Positions 1 through 6,951 of a DNA stretch of 9,986 bases are shown here, piece after piece. A program made the translations under genes and the position numbers. The stretch lies in NCBI GenBank assembly GCA_002392545.1, contig DGHF01000138.1, positions 1 through 9,986 on the forward strand, given 5' to 3'. Every line of letters starts with the position of its first letter. Position 1 is the first letter of the stretch. The notes under the pieces were generated by a model. The model had not been told where the DNA came from, searched no databases, and saw only the letters and a program-made list of their open reading frames with translations. The DNA comes from Ruminococcus sp. UBA3855 (GTDB lineage Bacteria; Bacillota; Clostridia; Oscillospirales; Ruminococcaceae).

Positions 1-524
1 TAATGTTTCAGTGCATAAGCCGTGAATACACTAGTTACCCCAGGGTCAAAGCCTGTGCCAAGTAATGCAGTTAATCCGGCATTCTTGAATTTCTCCTGAT
101 AAGCCCACTGCCAAGAGTAATCAAAATAAGCTGTAAAGCCCTTTTCCTTACAACGCTTTTCATAGATTGCACGCCATTCGGGGTCGTCTGTGTCCTCTGC
201 TTCATAGTTGGCAGTATCGACATAATTTGCACCGCATTCCAAGCAAGCATCCATGATAGTCAAATCCTGATAAGGTAAAGCCACATTCAAAACGGTATGA
301 GGCTTGTATTCTTTCATGAGGGCAACAAGAGAATTGACATCATCTGCATTGACAGTCGCAGTGGTAATAATTGCCTTTGTTGTGGGGCGGAGTTTTTCAG
401 CCAGAGCGTCACATTTGGACACAGTACGGCTTGCAATGCAAATCTCTGTAAAAACAGGATTCTGACAGCATTTGTGAATTGCTACAGTGGCAACACCGCC
501 GCAACCAATAACCAATAATTTCAT
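1..524 (-). CDS. Saccharopine dehydrogenase-family enzyme, probable carboxynorspermidine/carboxyspermidine synthase (partial, C-terminus off window)
   Basis: The frame opens with ATG at 524 behind a strong AGGAGG-type site and runs off the left edge after 174 codons, so the stop is not seen. The N-terminus reads MKLLVIGCGGVATVAIHKC, a Rossmann dinucleotide-binding loop (GCGGVA, residues 7-12). It continues with ASRTVSKCDALAEKL (an NADP-type second strand), NVALPYQDLTIMDACLE, YVDTANYE and LLGTGFDPGVTSVF. These are the hallmarks of the saccharopine dehydrogenase/LYS9 family. In polyamine clusters this family acts as carboxynorspermidine synthase: it reductively condenses aspartate semialdehyde with a diamine using NADPH, and NspC then decarboxylates the product. 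Members are about 400 residues, so under half is present. It starts 16 nt after the last LRR gene and shares the operon with speA and speE, which supports the polyamine role over lysine metabolism. The family is confident; the exact substrate (putrescine or diaminopropane) is inferred. Confidence 0.87.
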   Translation of the reverse strand, partial: MKLLVIGCGGVATVAIHKCCQNPVFTEICIASRTVSKCDALAEKLRPTTKAIITTATVNADDVNSLVALMKEYKPHTVLNVALPYQDLTIMDACLECGANYVDTANYEAEDTDDPEWRAIYEKRCKEKGFTAYFDYSWQWAYQEKFKNAGLTALLGTGFDPGVTSVFTAYALKH

Positions 525-540
525 AAGATTTCCTCCTAAA

Positions 541-1614
541 TTATAATTTAAAATTATACTCCGGATTGGAATATCCGAGGTATTTTTCACGGTAATGCAT
601 CACAGCAACCTGAAATTCAAAATTTCGGGTTTCCTGTGCGTGATTGATGACGTGAGTTAAAACGGCATCAACATTTTTTTGAGTAATAAAACCCTTTTCA
701 AACAGCATTTCCAAAATCTCAAAATTTTCCTGCTCAATAAAGAATTTCGCAACCTGTACAATACGTTTCCGGAGAAAGGTTTCAATTTCAGGGTCAGTGC
801 TGTAATGTGTGACAGCTATCTGATATTGTGATTTTTTTGGCAACTTCTGGAAACTCTCAAAAGTGGGAACTTTTACAAACAGGAACAGAGGAGATTTCAT
901 AATGTCCTCATGAAGGTCTTTCGAAAGTTGCACCTTGATATATTGATGGTTGGCATCCTCAATCATGAGATTTGCGCCTTTTTCAAATACATATTTGTCT
1001 ACTGTCTGTACAGACTGCGGAATGATGACTTGACAAGGATTTTGGAAGAAAAATGCGCCTTGTCTGATACGGGTGACAGAATCTGGAATATGAAAAACAG
1101 TCTGTCCTTTTTTGCAAGCAAAGCGAATGAGTATTTTTCCGTCTTTGGTGTACAAACTGCCGTCAATGCTTCGGAAATAGGGATTATCCGGCGAAACGTC
1201 AAATTGTTGGATGTGTTCACAGCCATGGAAAGCCGTTTCATCAATGAATTTTACCGTTTCAGGGATGTAAATATATTCTAATCCACAATTCAGAAAGACA
1301 CAGTTTCTAATTTCCTGAATGCCTTTCCCCCATATCACTTTTTTCAGGCTGGTACAATGATGAAATGCATGGTAGTAAATTTCCTGCAAACTGTCAGGAA
1401 AATTGATTTCCTCTAATGCAGTCAAGCCAGTGAATGCACATCCGCTGATGATTCTAAGATTTTCAGGAAGTACAATTTTCCGGAGCTGTTGACAATTTTT
1501 GAAAGCATGGGTTAGAATATCTGTTGTTTTTGGGGGCAAGGTGATTTCTGTTTCGTCAGGTGCAAGGGTGACTTTCGATAAATATCCGCCCATGTTAAAC
1601 TGATATTGTGCCAA
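541..1614 (-). CDS. LRR_5 (BspA-like) leucine-rich repeat protein, copy 4 of 4 in the operon
   Basis: About 357 residues from a TTG start at 1614. An ATG at 1656 would extend the frame into the preceding gene. The TTG is preferred because AGAGGTGAT lies 3 nt before it (7 nt from the GG core), the gap to the previous stop is then 13 nt as between its paralogues, and the N-terminus then aligns with theirs. The front half has LRR_5-type repeats of about 23 residues (pattern IxLPxxLxxIxxxAFxxCxxLxxV), such as ENLRIISGCAFTGLTALEEI. A BspA-type insert, PDNPYFRSIDGSLYTKDGK, follows. The last ~100 residues are a helical domain ending in YLGYSNPEYNFKL. No signal peptide, membrane span or wall anchor is seen, so it is probably cytoplasmic. 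It is shorter than the other three copies because it lacks their GDGVL module. The repeats suggest protein binding; the function is unknown. Confidence 0.85.
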   Translation of the reverse strand: MAQYQFNMGGYLSKVTLAPDETEITLPPKTTDILTHAFKNCQQLRKIVLPENLRIISGCAFTGLTALEEINFPDSLQEIYYHAFHHCTSLKKVIWGKGIQEIRNCVFLNCGLEYIYIPETVKFIDETAFHGCEHIQQFDVSPDNPYFRSIDGSLYTKDGKILIRFACKKGQTVFHIPDSVTRIRQGAFFFQNPCQVIIPQSVQTVDKYVFEKGANLMIEDANHQYIKVQLSKDLHEDIMKSPLFLFVKVPTFESFQKLPKKSQYQIAVTHYSTDPEIETFLRKRIVQVAKFFIEQENFEILEMLFEKGFITQKNVDAVLTHVINHAQETRNFEFQVAVMHYREKYLGYSNPEYNFKL

Positions 1615-1617
1615 AAT

Positions 1618-1626
1618 ATCACCTCT
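1618..1626 (-). promoter_or_regulatory. Ribosome binding site that fixes a TTG start at 1614
   Basis: AGAGGTGAT on the minus strand, complementary to the 16S rRNA 3' end, precedes TTG at 1614 with 7 nt between the GG core and the codon. It favours this start over the ATG at 1656, which has no comparable site and would overlap the upstream gene. Confidence 0.7.
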
Positions 1627-1627
1627 T

Positions 1628-3010
1628 TCACAGTTTGAATTGACTTTCAGGGTCAAAATATCCGATATGTTGTTTTTTATACTCCATCAATTGAACTTGC
1701 ATTTCGGCATTGCTGGTTTTCTGGGTATGTTCGATAGCAAAATTGATGAGCGTATCAATATTTTCAGTATCAATATAACCAGAATCCAATAATTTTTGCA
1801 TCATTTCGTGCAAATCATATTCAATAGCAAATTCCGTGACAGGGATGATATTTTCTCTGAGGTAATCAGCAATTCCGCTGTCCATATCGTAGCAGAATAC
1901 AGCCAATTGATAGGGGTAAGCCGCTCCAGACATTTTGTTAAAATTTTGAATGGAAATGTCTTTCAAAAAGTCAAGAATGCCAATTCCGTTAGAAAACACA
2001 GCAAAAAGTGCCCATGTTGCCTGTTCGTCAGGATTCGTGAATGATGCCCAATCTTTGATGAGAAATATCGGGATTTGCCGTCCGTACCATTCAAAAACGA
2101 GGGTTGTATCTTCTGAAAATGCCAAATCTCCAATTTTGTTGACTGTTTCCGGAATCATGAATCTTTTAGTTACTGAATGGAATGCACAGTACTCCTCAAT
2201 TTCCGTGACACCCTCCGGAACACGGAAACAAGATGATTTTTTCCCGTGCGGATAAATCAGCATGACGGATTGTGTTTTATTGTACAGAATGCCGTCAAGG
2301 CTCGAATAATAGGGATTTTGTTCAGAAACATTGATTTCCTGCAAATTGTTACAGTGCAAGCTATCGTTCAATGCTGTAACAGTTTCAGGGATGAAAACAC
2401 TCCGGATGTTCTTTTGATTTCCATAAAATATAGATTGTGTCAGAAATTTGACATCCTCCGGAATGATAACATCCGGATTTTTCCCCCGATAGCTCACAAG
2501 CACCCCGTCCCCCACAATCACAAATTCATCTGGATGATGTTTCAGCCATAATGTCCCATCAAAGACATTTTTCCCGATTGCAGTTATCCCTTTGGGGATG
2601 TCAATTCCTTCCAGACTGCAACACCCACTGAAAGCACGGTCAGAAATACTTTTCACGCTGTCAGGAATTGTAACGGAAACTAATGATTGACACTCCCCGA
2701 ACATTCCGCCCTGAATTTCGGTGATACCGTCCGGAATGTGCAGAGACTGGAGACATTCACATCTACGAAATGCGCCTTGTTCAAGGAATTTGAGCGTTTT
2801 CGGCATTTTCACGGAAACTAATTTTTTGCACAGCAAAAAAGCTTCTTGATGAATGATATTCACGCTGTCGGGAATTTCCACCGAAACCATAGTATTATTT
2901 TGGACAAAAGCCTGCACTCCGATTTCAGTCACTCCTTCAGGAATGACGACATGAGTTTCAGAGCCAGTGTATTTTCTCAAGATATTTTGAGGGGTAATGT
3001 CAAAATACAA
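1628..3010 (-). CDS. LRR_5 (BspA-like) leucine-rich repeat protein, copy 3 of 4 in the operon
   Basis: About 460 residues from TTG at 3010 (MYFDITPQNILRKYTG). The frame is open to an ATG at 3061, but that lies inside the previous gene; AAGGTGA is well placed for the TTG, and the N-terminus then matches the FDIRGTTLVRY start of the neighbouring paralogue. At least five consecutive ~23-residue LRR_5 units follow (for example VSVEIPDSVNIIHQEAFLLC). Next come the FVIVGDGVLVSYRGK module, the BspA insert NPYYSSLDGILYNK, more repeats, and a helical tail domain of ~100 residues ending in KKQHIGYFDPESQFKL. No secretion or anchoring signal is visible. It lies 13 nt from the genes on both sides, so translation is probably coupled. 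The LRR fold is normally a protein-interaction scaffold; partner and role are unknown. Confidence 0.87.
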   Translation of the reverse strand: MYFDITPQNILRKYTGSETHVVIPEGVTEIGVQAFVQNNTMVSVEIPDSVNIIHQEAFLLCKKLVSVKMPKTLKFLEQGAFRRCECLQSLHIPDGITEIQGGMFGECQSLVSVTIPDSVKSISDRAFSGCCSLEGIDIPKGITAIGKNVFDGTLWLKHHPDEFVIVGDGVLVSYRGKNPDVIIPEDVKFLTQSIFYGNQKNIRSVFIPETVTALNDSLHCNNLQEINVSEQNPYYSSLDGILYNKTQSVMLIYPHGKKSSCFRVPEGVTEIEEYCAFHSVTKRFMIPETVNKIGDLAFSEDTTLVFEWYGRQIPIFLIKDWASFTNPDEQATWALFAVFSNGIGILDFLKDISIQNFNKMSGAAYPYQLAVFCYDMDSGIADYLRENIIPVTEFAIEYDLHEMMQKLLDSGYIDTENIDTLINFAIEHTQKTSNAEMQVQLMEYKKQHIGYFDPESQFKL

Positions 3011-3015
3011 TGTTT

Positions 3016-3022
3016 TCACCTT
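3016..3022 (-). promoter_or_regulatory. Ribosome binding site that fixes a TTG start at 3010
   Basis: AAGGTGA on the minus strand, with the GG core 8 nt before TTG at 3010. It makes TTG, not the upstream ATG at 3061, the likely start of this LRR gene. Confidence 0.65.
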
Positions 3023-3023
3023 C

Positions 3024-4322
3024 TTACAGTTTGAAATGTTCTTCGGGGCTTCCATAACCAAAATGCCGATTTTTATATTCCAGCAATGGCGTAATCAACA
3101 CAGCAAGTTCATTTTCCGTTTCCATTTTTTCGAGGACAGTTTCAAAAATCCGATTAAACCGCTTTTCATTGAGAATTTCAGCATTGATTATCTGCAACAA
3201 TATTTCAATGATGGAATCACTGGATAAAGTGAAATTATGATATTCATATCTGAATTTATGAATGAAGCTATCTAAAAATCTCCGTATTCCGAGTGTTTCG
3301 AAATTGTCTGGATTTTCCCGAAAAAGCGTGATTGCAATGGGTATTGAGTAACGGTAATCAGCAATTTTTTCCAGATTTTTCCGACATGGTACGTCAAGGC
3401 ATTTCACAATACAATAAAGTGCGGGATACTCTGAACTAACTGTGTAATCATTTAGTCGCCCCTCAAATACAATTTTGCTGGGAGAATTCAATTTCAAACC
3501 ATACTCCATATTCACACTTTTGGGAATGATAATTGTTTCCGGAGGGTCAGTATATCGGAAGGCATCATCATTAATATTTTCCACAAAATCCGGAACACGG
3601 AAACTTTTGTCAGATTCTCTGTTTGCATAGTAGAGTAAAGTCTTTCCGTCTTTGGAATATAGACAGCCGTCAATACTGCAATAATCAGGGTTATTTTCAT
3701 CAACGGAAAATTCCTTGATATGGTGGCAATCTCCAAAAGCGGAGGTAGTAATTTCGGTCACTGTTTCAGGAATATGAATGAATTCCGGTTCTTTCTCGTA
3801 AAAAGCAGAATAAAACACTTTTTTGACTCCGTGTGGAATCACAATCCTTTTCTCATTTCCAGAATAAGCAAATAAAACATCGTCTCCAGCAATGAAAAAG
3901 CCATCCTTTTGATTTTCCAAAAATGGAGTATCTGAAAATGCAGTGGATGCAATTGCTGTAATATTCAGGGGAATATTCACAGTTTCCAGACTTTCACAGC
4001 CACAAAAGGCATGAATCCAAATTTCATTTAAACCCTCCGGCAATGTGATTTTTTTCAATTTCTTGCAACCTGAAAATGTTCCATGTGGAATCACAGTAAC
4101 TTTTGAGGGAATATTGACGGATTGCAGATTTTTGCATTCCTCAAAAGCTCTATTTCCAATGAATTTTACAGTATCAGGCAATACCACCTGAACAATGTGT
4201 TCATTCAATCGAAATGCACCTGTATCAAGTTCGGTGATTCCATCCGGAACAATGACCGTTTTATCATGTCCAAGATACCGCACCAAAGTAGTACCTCTAA
4301 TATCAAAATCTTGTCGTTTCAT
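3024..4322 (-). CDS. LRR_5 (BspA-like) leucine-rich repeat protein, copy 2 of 4 in the operon
   Basis: 432 residues from ATG at 4322 behind GAGGTGA, 13 nt after the preceding stop. Residues ~20-130 hold about five LRR_5 units (VIVPDGITELDTGAF, VNIPSKVTVIPHGTF, ITLPEGLNEIWIHAF). Residues ~141-160 carry the FFIAGDDVLFAYSGN module, and ~206-230 the BspA insert VDENNPDYCSIDGCLYSKDG. Further repeats run to ~270. The C-terminal ~130 residues look alpha-helical and end in LLEYKNRHFGYGSPEEHFKL, the tail shared by all four copies. There is no signal peptide. Its first ~16 codons are almost identical to those of the next paralogue (MKQGDFEIRGTTLVKY), pointing to tandem duplication. The role is unknown; a cytoplasmic protein-binding scaffold is the best inference. 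Confidence 0.9.
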   Translation of the reverse strand: MKRQDFDIRGTTLVRYLGHDKTVIVPDGITELDTGAFRLNEHIVQVVLPDTVKFIGNRAFEECKNLQSVNIPSKVTVIPHGTFSGCKKLKKITLPEGLNEIWIHAFCGCESLETVNIPLNITAIASTAFSDTPFLENQKDGFFIAGDDVLFAYSGNEKRIVIPHGVKKVFYSAFYEKEPEFIHIPETVTEITTSAFGDCHHIKEFSVDENNPDYCSIDGCLYSKDGKTLLYYANRESDKSFRVPDFVENINDDAFRYTDPPETIIIPKSVNMEYGLKLNSPSKIVFEGRLNDYTVSSEYPALYCIVKCLDVPCRKNLEKIADYRYSIPIAITLFRENPDNFETLGIRRFLDSFIHKFRYEYHNFTLSSDSIIEILLQIINAEILNEKRFNRIFETVLEKMETENELAVLITPLLEYKNRHFGYGSPEEHFKL

Positions 4323-4335
4323 GCCGTCACCTCAA

Positions 4336-5640
4336 TTATAATTTGAAATGTTCTTCAGGGGCGATATAGCCGGAATGCTGATTTTTGTATTCCAGAAGCA
4401 GGAGGACAGTTTCTGTATTTTCGCCTTTTTGTTCGATTGCCTTTTCAAGGAGATAATCAATCTGTTCCATGCCGAAAAATTCACATTCCAGAAATTGGGC
4501 TAACAAGTCGATTTGTTCAGGGGCAACCAGAAATTTGACAGTATAGTCAATGCTATCAAAAATGAATTGTGGGTAGCGTTCGTCTTTGCTTTTTTGGTAG
4601 AGATACAATGCAAAATAAAGCTGATAGTATTTGTTTCGAATATTCATAAATGTTTCGAAAGAGGGCGATTGCATACACTTTAGAAATGATTCTATTTTTG
4701 TGAATTTCCAGCTATTCAGAATCGGGAGCGTGAAACCGTCCCATTGTCCCTTGAATTGAAGTTGCAGACCCTCACGAAATGTAGAATAGTGTATGTTTTG
4801 CCCAATGATTTTCACGCTTTCAGGGATGACAATTGTTTTCAAATTCTTTGTATGTAAAAATGTTCTTTGTTGGATTACTTCGACAGTATCAGGAATTTCA
4901 AAAACTGTCCCTGTTCGTTCGGGAGGGTAGAAATCCAGAATTTTCCTGTCATTGGAGTACAAAACATTATCAATACTGCAATAGTGGGAGTTATTTTCAT
5001 CAACAGAAATTTCCTCTAAACAAAGGCATTCCCATAAAAAGTATGGGCTGATGGTAATGACCGTTTCAGGAATTTGAATGGATTTTATTTCTCTGGCTGA
5101 ATCCGAGAGAATTGCAGGAATGTGCTTGACACCATAAGGAATAACCAAATTTTCTGAATCCTTGGGGTATGCAAGCAGTACACCATCCCCGACAATCGGG
5201 AAATTGTTTCCCTGTTTTTCTTTCCATGGAGCGTTTTTATAGGAAATAAAACCAAAGGCATCTTCTCCAATTTCACTAATATTTTCAGAAATATGAAGTG
5301 AATCGAGACTTTTACAGCCACTAAAAGCTACTTTCTGAATTTCTGTTACCGTATCAGGGAGGAAAATATTATTCAAGTTGGAGCACTCCTGAAAAGTAGC
5401 CTCTGCAATGACCTCAACACCATAGGGGATATTGACAGAAGCCAAATTTTCACAGCACAAGAAAGCACGTGATTCAATCACCTTGACACTCGCAGGAAGT
5501 ATCACGGAAACAATATTTCCCATATCAAAAAAAGCTGATTCACCAATCACCTCGATACCATCCGGAACAATGACAGTTTTATCATCTCCACGATACTTCA
5601 CCAAAGTAGTACCTCTGATTTCAAAATCACCTTGTTTCAT
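4336..5640 (-). CDS. LRR_5 (BspA-like) leucine-rich repeat protein, copy 1 of 4 in the operon
   Basis: 434 residues from ATG at 5640 with GAGGTGA 5 nt upstream, 18 nt after the speE stop. Residues ~20-125 hold five LRR_5 units, for example VILPASVKVIESRAFLCCENL and IFLPDTVTEIQKVAFSGC. Residues ~147-160 carry FPIVGDGVLLAYPK; ~212-230 the insert VDENNSHYCSIDNVLYSND; then two more repeats (EIPDTVEVIQQRTF, IVIPESVKIIG). Residues ~310-434 are predicted mostly helical and end in LLEYKNQHSGYIAPEEHFKL. It is clearly a paralogue of the next three genes. No export or anchor sequence is present, unlike classical surface BspA proteins. Its position directly after speE, with only a ribosome binding site between, places the LRR block inside the polyamine transcript. 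Molecular function is unknown. Confidence 0.9.
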   Translation of the reverse strand: MKQGDFEIRGTTLVKYRGDDKTVIVPDGIEVIGESAFFDMGNIVSVILPASVKVIESRAFLCCENLASVNIPYGVEVIAEATFQECSNLNNIFLPDTVTEIQKVAFSGCKSLDSLHISENISEIGEDAFGFISYKNAPWKEKQGNNFPIVGDGVLLAYPKDSENLVIPYGVKHIPAILSDSAREIKSIQIPETVITISPYFLWECLCLEEISVDENNSHYCSIDNVLYSNDRKILDFYPPERTGTVFEIPDTVEVIQQRTFLHTKNLKTIVIPESVKIIGQNIHYSTFREGLQLQFKGQWDGFTLPILNSWKFTKIESFLKCMQSPSFETFMNIRNKYYQLYFALYLYQKSKDERYPQFIFDSIDYTVKFLVAPEQIDLLAQFLECEFFGMEQIDYLLEKAIEQKGENTETVLLLLEYKNQHSGYIAPEEHFKL

Positions 5641-5658
5641 GCCGTCACCTCGACAAAA

Positions 5659-6525
5659 TCAATCTTTATGGCGTTCTTCCTCTTCCTCCAGCAGGTCTTC
5701 CACATATTTCGGGAGCATGAATGCGCCTGTATGTAAGTTTGTGGTATAGTACCAAGTTTTCAAGCCTCTTGCTTTCCATCGTTTGGCATCCAAATCCTGA
5801 ATGGGGTGGTACTTCTTAGAAGCGAACCCGAACAGCCAGTATCCAGACGGACACGTTGGAATGTGAGCCTGATACACCCGACTGATGGGGAAACTCTTAT
5901 AAGCTTTTCTGTGCATTGCCCGACAAGTATCTTCATCTTCATCAAAGAATGGTGAACCGTGCTGATAGACCATAATTCCGTCAGAATGCAGAGCCTTGAA
6001 ACAGCTCCCATAAAATTCCTTCGTGAATAATCCGGCAGTATGTCCGAGGGGGTCGGTGCTGTCGTTGATGATTAAATCGTATTCGTCCTGTTTTCCACGC
6101 AGGAAACGCAAACCGTCCCGATAAAATACCGTCACTCTTGGGTCGTCCAGACCTTTGGCATTATCAGGGAAAAATTCACGGCAGACCTCGACAAAGAGTT
6201 TATCCGGTTCAACCACGTCAATTTCTTCAATTTCCTGATAATACGATAATTCACGGGCAACACCGCCGTCACCGCCACCAATGACAAGCACTTTCTTGAC
6301 ATGGGGATGCACCGCCATCGGCACATGAACAATCATTTCATCATAGGTGAATTCGTCCTTTTCAGAGAAAATCACAGAGCCGTCAGAGGTCAGGAAACGT
6401 CCGAACTCCTCCGAATCAAATACATCAATTCGCTGAAAATCACTCTGTCCTGAAAACAGTTGTTTTTCTACACGAATGGACATTTTCACATTATGGGTAT
6501 GCATTTCAGAAAACCAGAAATCCAT
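5659..6525 (-). CDS. speE: Spermidine synthase homologue (polyamine aminopropyltransferase)
   Basis: 288 residues, the usual length for bacterial SpeE, from ATG at 6525 behind GGGAGGA. Known role: cytoplasmic transfer of an aminopropyl group from decarboxylated S-adenosylmethionine to putrescine or a related amine. Visible signatures are an N-terminal beta domain (GRFLTSDGSVIFSEKDEFTYDEM), the SAM-binding loop VLVIGGGDGGVARE (GGGDGG, residues 83-88), acidic residues in VVEPD (E106, D108), and the catalytic/gate stretch NDSTDPLGHTAGLF with D155 and D158. The C-terminus NLHTGAFMLPKYVEDLL is typical. Departures from most SpeE proteins I know are YDEM for YHEM (D62), VEPD for VEID, and DPLGH for DPxGP. 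It may therefore use another amine acceptor or belong to a divergent clostridial branch. No AdoMet decarboxylase gene is visible here. It is 15 nt downstream of the zinc-binding protein gene. Confidence 0.93.
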   Translation of the reverse strand: MDFWFSEMHTHNVKMSIRVEKQLFSGQSDFQRIDVFDSEEFGRFLTSDGSVIFSEKDEFTYDEMIVHVPMAVHPHVKKVLVIGGGDGGVARELSYYQEIEEIDVVEPDKLFVEVCREFFPDNAKGLDDPRVTVFYRDGLRFLRGKQDEYDLIINDSTDPLGHTAGLFTKEFYGSCFKALHSDGIMVYQHGSPFFDEDEDTCRAMHRKAYKSFPISRVYQAHIPTCPSGYWLFGFASKKYHPIQDLDAKRWKARGLKTWYYTTNLHTGAFMLPKYVEDLLEEEEERHKD

Positions 6526-6540
6526 GATAATATTCCTCCC

Positions 6541-6912
6541 TTAATATTTTATTTTTGATAAATTATTTTTCTTACGGCGACGAATTTCACCATAATGTTT
6601 GCGCTGGTAATTTTTCCGGAGATTGTCTTTTCGCAGGAGCTGAATTCTTCTTTGAATATCGTCTTTGAGGAGAAACAAAGCCCCTGCCGGAGATTCCGGA
6701 CGATTGGCACAAAATGGACATTTCGGGTCAGAACACGCTTTTTCAAGCCACCGATTGCAAGCCATACAAGCAAGCGCATCATAGCGGTTTATCATGAAAA
6801 TTTGATGCTTTCCACAGTGAGGACATTCACCAGAACATTCCATGATGAAACCAAGCGATTCCAATTGTTTCCATTTTCTTACAAATGTCAGCCTTCGTTT
6901 ACGATTTTTCAA
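6541..6912 (-). CDS. Small basic cysteine-rich (zinc-ribbon-like) protein of unknown function
   Basis: About 123 residues if TTG at 6912 is used. An ATG at 6918 and a GTG at 6921 are in the same frame, but AGGTGAT lies too close to them and correctly for the TTG. Eight cysteines fall in three clusters: C-x3-C-x2-C (ECSGECPHCGKHQ), C-x2-C (LACMACNRW) and C-x4-C-x2-C (ACSDPKCPFCANRPE). This is enough for two zinc sites of the treble-clef or ribbon kind. Both ends are very basic (KNRKRRLTFVRKWK at the start, LRKNYQRKHYGEIRRRKKNN at the end), which suggests nucleic-acid binding or ribosome association. I do not recognise a named family. It lies directly before speE with a 15-nt gap, so it is co-transcribed with the polyamine genes. 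A structural or regulatory role is possible but unproven. Confidence 0.8.
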   Translation of the reverse strand: MKNRKRRLTFVRKWKQLESLGFIMECSGECPHCGKHQIFMINRYDALACMACNRWLEKACSDPKCPFCANRPESPAGALFLLKDDIQRRIQLLRKDNLRKNYQRKHYGEIRRRKKNNLSKIKY

Positions 6913-6916
6913 ATTC

Positions 6917-6923
6917 ATCACCT
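6917..6923 (-). promoter_or_regulatory. Ribosome binding site favouring a TTG start at 6912
   Basis: AGGTGAT on the minus strand overlaps the alternative GTG (6921) and ATG (6918) starts but lies 8 nt (from its GG core) before TTG at 6912. A short inverted repeat TGCC/GGCA just upstream could partly cover it. Confidence 0.5.
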
Positions 6924-6951
6924 GCCGGAATATGGCACATTTTAATATAAT

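Noticed and set aside
910..1281. A plus-strand open frame of 123 codons, and similar shorter plus-strand frames elsewhere under the LRR genes
   Set aside because: They lie antisense to strong coding frames, have no ribosome binding site or recognisable domain, and reflect the composition of the repeats on the other strand.
541..5640. Recurring ~69-bp units that could be taken for a tandem DNA repeat array or CRISPR
   Set aside because: They correspond to ~23-residue LRR_5 protein repeats, are diverged at DNA level, stay in frame and have no constant repeat/unique spacer structure.
541..5640. A mobile element carrying the LRR genes
   Set aside because: No transposase, integrase, terminal inverted repeats or target-site duplications are visible at the edges of the block; its junctions are ordinary intergenic ribosome binding sites.
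6922..6951. Terminator between the membrane protein gene and the zinc-binding protein gene
   Set aside because: The TGCC/GGCA inverted repeat has only four pairs and no T-tract follows.
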